Positions 18,990 to 23,576 of a stretch of DNA of 23,576 nucleotides are shown piece by piece. The DNA is taken from the NCBI GenBank assembly GCA_019648995.1, contig BLXT01007177.1, positions 1,068,456 to 1,092,031 of the forward strand. Reading direction: 5' to 3'. The notes under the pieces were generated by a model, which worked only from the letters and a program-made list of their open reading frames with translations, was not told the DNA's origin and made no database searches. A program made the position numbers and the translations under genes. The DNA comes from Plakobranchus ocellatus (lineage: Eukaryota > Mollusca > Gastropoda > Plakobranchidae). How positions within the stretch are numbered: the first letter of the stretch is position 1; each line of letters opens with the position of its first letter.

Positions 18990-20655
18990 GAGCTAAAGAG
19001 AGATATTGATTCTTTTTAACTTAATATAATAACTTACACCGAGATGGCTAACTCTTTATACGTACCGTTTATTATAATAGGCAAACTATAAAAATAAAAT
19101 ACTAAAAGAGATGTTAATTCCATTTCGCATAAAGTAAGTTATGAAATTATCATTTTAAATGGTAACTACTTTTCTATAAAAACTGAATTTAATAACATTT
19201 ATTAAAATTATCTATAACAGGTAAAGGAAAAAAAAAAAAAACGAAAACTCAAAAGTATGCTTCCCTTACAAATATATCGGCACTTTTCAAAAAACCATAA
19301 TATGGTTTATGGTTTCAAAAAGCCATATTATGCTTATCCGGTATACCTCACTCTTCTTAATGAGGTGGAGTGTATCGGATACGGTATATATTATTTTAAT
19401 GATAATAAATTTTCTTCCCATAAGTTTTTAAAGTAAAAAAATATAGGGGATAGACATTTATTCGGTACAAAACGCTACACCCATGGTGTTGATGAAAGAA
19501 CATAAAATTATTTTTATAACCATAAATTTTGAAAGCCAAAGGTAAACATCTTATCCTTATTTCATTTGTGCTAAGTCAAATAGTTCTGGCATTGCCTTCG
19601 AACACAGCTACGTAGCTGGTTCGATAAACGAGATATCATCTCTGCTCGAGTGACATAAATAATTTATCTTTGATTAAGTTTCACTATTCACAGCCGAGCA
19701 AAAGAGTTGGCAACATATTATCTCTTTACAAGAGCCCACTTTTTGGTGGCATAGATGCAGTTCTGTTTCTTTTTTTCCTTCAAATTTGTATTATTTGACA
19801 CTGATTGGTAATAAAAAAAAAATGTGTATTTTTTTTTCTTTTTTTTTCCATTTTCTTCATAATTACTTTGATTAAATCTTAGAACTTATAGTTATGGCCA
19901 AGATCGTCAAAGAAACTTCCTTGTGCAGGATTATACTTGGGATCACTCCGGTTCTACTGGTTTTCTTTTAATACATCTAGGTTGCAGGGACTATCGGAAA
20001 CATTTAAAGAACCTCTTATATCTTTTGAAGACTAATTCATCAATTATATTACTATTGTATGGATCGTTGTTCCTTTATTTGTTTTTCTTTGAATACAATC
20101 ACATGCCTATATTTCAGTTGCTTGTCCCTGCCTTGATTGATCCACGGCTAGAATATTACTTATGATAGATTCTATTTCGTTCTTTATTTTCCATGCGGAA
20201 TTAACTTTTATCCTTCTCTATTCCCGTGTAACATTTGTCAAACATAAAATTAGACGAAGCGATTGTTTGAAGTTCTTGACGTTTAGTTTGATAAAATCAA
20301 CGAAGAAAAGAGAGAGAGACAAGAGCACGAAGTTTAATGACATGTAATGGCGTCATTTGTAGTTTTCGCATAAAAGTGTTTATCGGTGCTTGTCGGTGCA
20401 ATGATTGCCAAACCTCTCTCATTCGTTGAACTGGCAAATCAGATGGTAAAAGCCAAATGCTCCCTTGTATTACACTTGGGAACAATAATGCTTTACGTCA
20501 CTTGCGTACATTTTGAGACTTGCTTTTAGATAAATTGGGGTCACTGATTTCAAATACAATCATAGCCTCAGGTTTTTTTTTCTCCCATTGGGTCTAGTTT
20601 TGTTGGAATGAGTAACTTCCCTTTCACTACATTATCATACAGGCTTACAATTTTG
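18990..20655. other. Upstream flank, no gene seen
   Basis: AT-rich DNA with no supported reading frame. Near 19285-19400 there are short palindromes (AACCATAATATGGTT; TATCCG paired with CGGATA) that could be the remains of a small foldback element. A 25-base palindrome at 19599-19623 is listed separately. The receptor promoter would lie somewhere here but no element stands out. Confidence 0.45.
19599..19623. repeat. Near-perfect palindrome
   Basis: CGAAC-A-CAGCTAC is followed directly by GTAGCTG-GTTCG: a 12-bp stem with one bulged A and no loop, centred on a perfect AGCTACGTAGCT. It is GC-richer than its surroundings. It could be a dimeric factor site or chance. Confidence 0.6.
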
Positions 20656-20662
20656 TTATTTG

Positions 20663-20884
20663 AAACCAGCCTGGAGTCAATACCAGTACACGGAAACAAC
20701 TAAACACAATCATATCTAGAACTTGTTTCTGATTACTTTTTATTTAATTTGACCAATGTTTTTTTTTCTTCTTCAGTTTCTAAACCAGTCTGGAGTCAAT
20801 ATAAGTGCACAGAAACAATTAAACACAACCATATCTAGAACTTGTTTCTAATTATTTTTATTTAATCTGACAAAAGTTTTTTTT
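20663..20884 (+). repeat. 119-bp direct tandem duplication
   Basis: AAACCAGCCTGGAGTCAATA at 20663 recurs as AAACCAGTCTGGAGTCAATA at 20782, and the similarity continues through AACACAA(T/C)CATATCTAGAAC and CTTGTTTCT(G/A)ATTA to the poly-T run in each copy. Roughly 90 percent identity by eye. No coding sense is seen. Confidence 0.85.
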
Positions 20885-21119
20885 TTCATTGATCAATTGC
20901 CGTTAAGGAGATTGCCTTATTTATTAAAGAACGAACTTGCGTTTAATGGACTGCCTGGAATGTTACTTCCTTATAGTAACACTGAATGCCCCAACAATGG
21001 TCCGCCATCATAATATTATGAATATCCCAGCAACCTTGATATCTTTTCCCATGACTTTGATGTCCACCTATTCATTATTAATGTGTCCCAGATTTTCCGG
21101 AAATTGTACTAAATAAAAA

Positions 21120-21174
21120 TGTTGTTACATTTCCATTATTCTGAGGAATAAGATGATATGTATGCATTTATATA

Positions 21175-21220
<46 letters not shown>

Positions 21221-21342
21221 TATGATATATATATATATAATAGATATATATATATATTTATATATATATATGTATGTATATATATATACATACATACATA
21301 ATTTATCATCTTATTCCTCAGAATAATGGAAATGTTCCAACA
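21120..21342. repeat. 39-bp inverted repeat around a (TA)n core
   Basis: Arms 21120-21158 and 21304-21342 are reverse complements at 37 of 39 positions. The 145-base core is almost only TA/TATG repeats. Each arm itself contains TTATTC-TGAG-GAATAA, a small hairpin. The whole would fold into a long cruciform. The right arm continues directly into the transposon-like coding remnant, so the left arm looks like an inverted copy of its end. Confidence 0.9.
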
Positions 21343-21800
21343 TCGTTTCAAGAAGCTCTTTGTTGTCTCTGTTTTTCTGTTTCTTAAAAAGTTGTAAACA
21401 TCAGCAACATTTGACTCCCATGCATATTCCTAAATGTCAGACATTGACTGCGTGATGGCATGGTCCTTGATGAGCCTCATTAATTGACGCCTGTGAAAAT
21501 ATCTGCTTTCGATTTTCCATAGTTAACTCCAGGAAATGCATCATGCAGATATTTACAGCAGTATTTGTAAGTTTCAAATGCTTTTACAAATTGCGTCATA
21601 AGATCCAGCTTATTGTGAAAGGGTGAAAACACAATTTCTTTTTTCCCATATTCGACGAGTGCTCTTTGAAGATTTTTTAAAAGCAAAAGCCAAGCTCTCA
21701 TTAACTGGCCACTGCTTCTGTACCCAGTTTGCTCTACTTTCTCAGACCCAGATAAAGCAAGAAAAGTTTGCGTATCAGCTTTGCTGACCTTGCAGGAAAC
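21343..21800 (-). pseudogene. Decayed transposon-like coding fragment
   Basis: On the minus strand an open stretch from 21800 to 21480 contains GQLMRAWLLLLKNLQRALVE then FSPFHNKLDLMTQFVKAFE and a C-terminal YLHDAFPG...KSKADIFTG. After a frameshift near 21486 it goes on as LIKDHAITQSMSD, an in-frame stop, then EYAWES, and finally NKELLETMLEHFHY, which runs into the inverted repeat arm. From memory this resembles a repeat-like protein family widespread in invertebrate genomes, with conserved P.H.KLGLM.QFVKA and GIF.GPQIR blocks. I cannot place it in a named transposon superfamily. The frameshift, stops and absence of an intact start indicate a dead copy. Confidence 0.55.
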
Positions 21801-22414
21801 TCAACATTGTTGGATTAATACAGATGATCCAATTGATTTCACAGTATACAAGAAAAGTCCCAAAACTGTTTTGCTGCCTCCATATTTTTTTTTCAGATTA
21901 AGTTTTCAGTAGATTTAGCCAGTGGCGGTGAGGTATTGGTTCTAATGGAGCAATCGATACACAAATGAAATTTATTGAAAGCTTGTTATCCTGATTAGAA
22001 AACCACCAACCAATTGTATCAAATTTTCAATGAAAGCAATAATATAGATCTGGGCGAAGCGCATGACCTAATAAATGTACAGCGCTATATATAGACCTGA
22101 GGGACACCTAGGTCTAGCCTAGAACATGCATTTAATTGCTTCTAGGAACCCCTCCTTCTACCGCCACCTGGAAAAGGGCGTTGAATCAAGTTGCGTATTG
22201 TGTCGCAAATAAAGTGGCTTGATGTTGAAGGCTGAGGAGAAGGAATAAGGGGTTGGTGTTAAAAATTAATGATACCTCTGTGTCCAAGACAAAATGAACA
22301 AAGGCAGATAAGATATGGGGTAAAAAAGATGCCTGTTTCAGTGATAGAATTTTCAGTGTTGAAACTTAGAGTCTAGTATTTGGTTTATGTCCAGTTTACC
22401 TCACAATTGCCTTT

Positions 22415-22677
22415 AATCTTCGCGAGTTAATCTCATAAATGACATTAGTCATTAGCCAGTGTGTAATCCACGTTTGGCACTGCTTTAGCAGACCTGATCT
22501 ATGAGTATCCTTAGATTGCCAGATGTTAGATCAGTTTTGTTCAACTCCTTACACAAATTGTAGACACTAATAGTGCAATCATGTACCATACGCTATTTTT
22601 TTTTAATTTTTACAAGCAACAGTCCTTTCAGGACTAAAGAAAAGTCCGTTTAGGACTAAATAACAGTCCTTCAGGAT
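22415..22677 (+). pseudogene. Probable decayed histone H4 copy with stem-loop(s)
   Basis: Short blocks occur in the order of an H4 gene: CTTCGCGA (L-R-D, 22418-22425), CATTAGCCAG (T-K-P-A region), ATCCACGTTTGGCAC (I-R-R-L-A), CTGATCTATGAG (L-I-Y-E, 22494-22505) and GCAATCATGTACCATACGCT (A-M-D-V-V-Y-A, ending 22594). They are followed at 22621 by a hairpin AGTCCTTTCAGGACT preceded by CAAC, the form of a replication-dependent histone 3' stem-loop. Distances are shorter than in real H4, as expected after deletions. No open frame remains. The recognition is by eye from codon blocks, and each block alone could be chance. Confidence 0.4.
22621..22677 (+). repeat. Three successive small hairpins
   Basis: AGTCCT-TTC-AGGACT (22621-22635), AGTCC-GTTT-AGGACT (22643-22657) and AGTCCT-TC-AGGATT (22665-22677) lie about 22 bases apart, separated by A-rich spacers. 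The first and third are preceded by AAC. They look like three copies of one histone-type stem-loop. Confidence 0.75.
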
Positions 22678-22689
22678 TGGCCTTTGGAC

Positions 22690-23265
22690 TATCATTGCTA
22701 TAATTATTATTTGATGTAATTTAAAGTTTTATACAACTCAGAAAAATGTTCAATATTTTTATTTAAAAACGAAATATAAAATCCTTTGATGCATTCTGTT
22801 AGGCAATTGCAAATTATTACGTCCTTTTTCAATAGAAAACCGAAATTATAAATATAGAATAAAAAATCATTTTGGTATAAACATATTTTGCTTTAGCCAG
22901 ATTAAATACGATAAACAATGTGGGGGCTACAAAAAAAAATATTTTGCCTAAGGCATGTATTTTGCTTTTAAACTCTTTTGGTTTAACAGTCTTTAAATAT
23001 ATTTTCATGATTACTGCCCTTAGTGAGCACCAGCCTGACAGACCTAAATTATTGCACAACTAGCATCAACACCAGAGCTGACCTGACTAAACAGGTGGAC
23101 TCTATAAAAATCAGGTGTCAGAACTCATGCAGCTGATGCAGTGTTCCTCAGTGTTAGGCCTTATATTACTATGATGCAATCAGTGATACCGGGTGGTGCA
23201 ATTAGATCGGATGCCATCTACGATCCATGGCGATTTCACAGAGCGAGGTTTAAAGTTGAATCATG
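22690..23265. other. Intergenic, no gene seen
   Basis: AT-rich to 23040, then somewhat less AT-rich. A TATAAAAA at about 23103 is followed by no recognisable gene. Nothing else is supported. Confidence 0.4.
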
Positions 23266-23267
23266 CT

Positions 23268-23504
23268 CTAAAACATAATTATGACACTTACAAAAAAAAA
23301 ATAATGATAGTTTTGGTGTTGCAATTTAAAAAAAAATTCTACAGCAGTGGTTCCATTGTTTTCTGCCGCTCGCTCCGTGGGGGTAGATTTGTCACTTCCA
23401 TGACTAAAATTACTAGGCAGTGAAGGCAGTGCCCTTACGTGAATGATAGTTAAGATGCAAATTAAATGAACATGGAAAATGCTTTTAAAAATACTGAAAT
23501 TCAT
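23268..23504 (-). CDS. Weak candidate: secreted-peptide first exon
   Basis: From the ATG at 23504 the frame reads MNFSIFKSIFHVHLICILTI then IHVRA, a good-looking signal peptide with a V-x-A cleavage site. A polar stretch follows, LPSLPSNFSHGSDKSTPTE then RAAENNGTTAVE. The rest becomes Phe/Tyr-rich and is probably intronic; a weak donor GTAGAA follows NGTTA. No later exon or family is recognised. It could equally be a chance frame. Confidence 0.22.
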   Translation of the reverse strand: MNFSIFKSIFHVHLICILTIIHVRALPSLPSNFSHGSDKSTPTERAAENNGTTAVEFFFKLQHQNYHYFFFVSVIIMF

Positions 23505-23576
23505 GTTCACAAAATAGATCATACATTTTTTTTAAAATAAAAAAGAATATGCCCATGGACACCAGGTCCGGATGCG

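Noticed and set aside
20297-20485. 62-residue minus-strand frame containing LLPSDLPVQRMREVW
   Set aside because: It looked briefly like a protein fragment, but I could not connect it with any family or splice context.
21921-21970. tRNA-like A and B boxes (TAGCCAGTGGCGG and GGTTCTAATGG)
   Set aside because: The spacing is too short and the B box lacks the conserved GA/CC; no SINE partner in the window supports it.
23545-23576. Minus-strand HPDLVSMGIFF as the edge of another exon
   Set aside because: Only about ten residues are sensible, no splice donor is adjacent and the sequence is cut by the window end.

Overview
The window is nuclear DNA from an animal, most likely a mollusc and perhaps a cephalopod. 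It is AT-rich, its one clear gene is split by long introns with GT/AG ends, and it is littered with simple repeats, decayed LINEs, tRNA-like SINE pieces and one run of Ns. The lineage is inferred from the repeat style and from a receptor type I associate with lophotrochozoans; the sequence does not prove it.

The central feature is one gene on the minus strand (18656 down to 6566). I could assemble it exon by exon with matching splice phases into a complete 698-residue reading frame. It encodes a single-pass membrane receptor: signal peptide, Ser/Asn/Pro/Gly-rich low-complexity region, a six-cysteine module, an acidic linker, three EGF-like repeats in one exon, a transmembrane helix, and a cytoplasmic TIR domain split over three exons with a long Ser-rich tail. 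This is not the LRR-TIR layout of Toll receptors or the Ig-TIR layout of IL-1 receptors. It looks like a non-canonical EGF-TIR receptor, presumably for innate immune or developmental signalling. The BB loop of the TIR has Ala where most TLRs have Pro.

Region by region: 1-2100 is intergenic with microsatellites and a SINE-like piece. 2105-3990 holds a decayed plus-strand LINE with reverse transcriptase and RNase H remnants. 4000-6560 is AT-rich 3' flank with a candidate polyadenylation signal. 6566-18656 is the receptor gene. Its introns hold (TA)n and (CA)n tracts, a tandem array of a roughly 375-bp unit broken by the 392-N gap, a decayed minus-strand LINE, inverted repeats, a SINE piece and a third LINE tail. 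A minisatellite overlaps the start of exon 2. 18660-20650 is upstream flank with a tRNA-derived SINE close to the gene start. 20660-23576 holds a 119-bp tandem duplication, a 39-bp inverted repeat around a (TA)n core that abuts a decayed transposon-like coding fragment, and a probable decayed histone H4 copy with three histone-type hairpins. A short possible secreted-peptide exon lies at the end.

Only the receptor looks like a functional protein-coding gene; the other coding traces are remnants or weak candidates. The strongest points for follow-up are the EGF-TIR architecture, the minisatellite that supplies three phase-compatible splice acceptors to exon 2, and the histone-like hairpin triplet.
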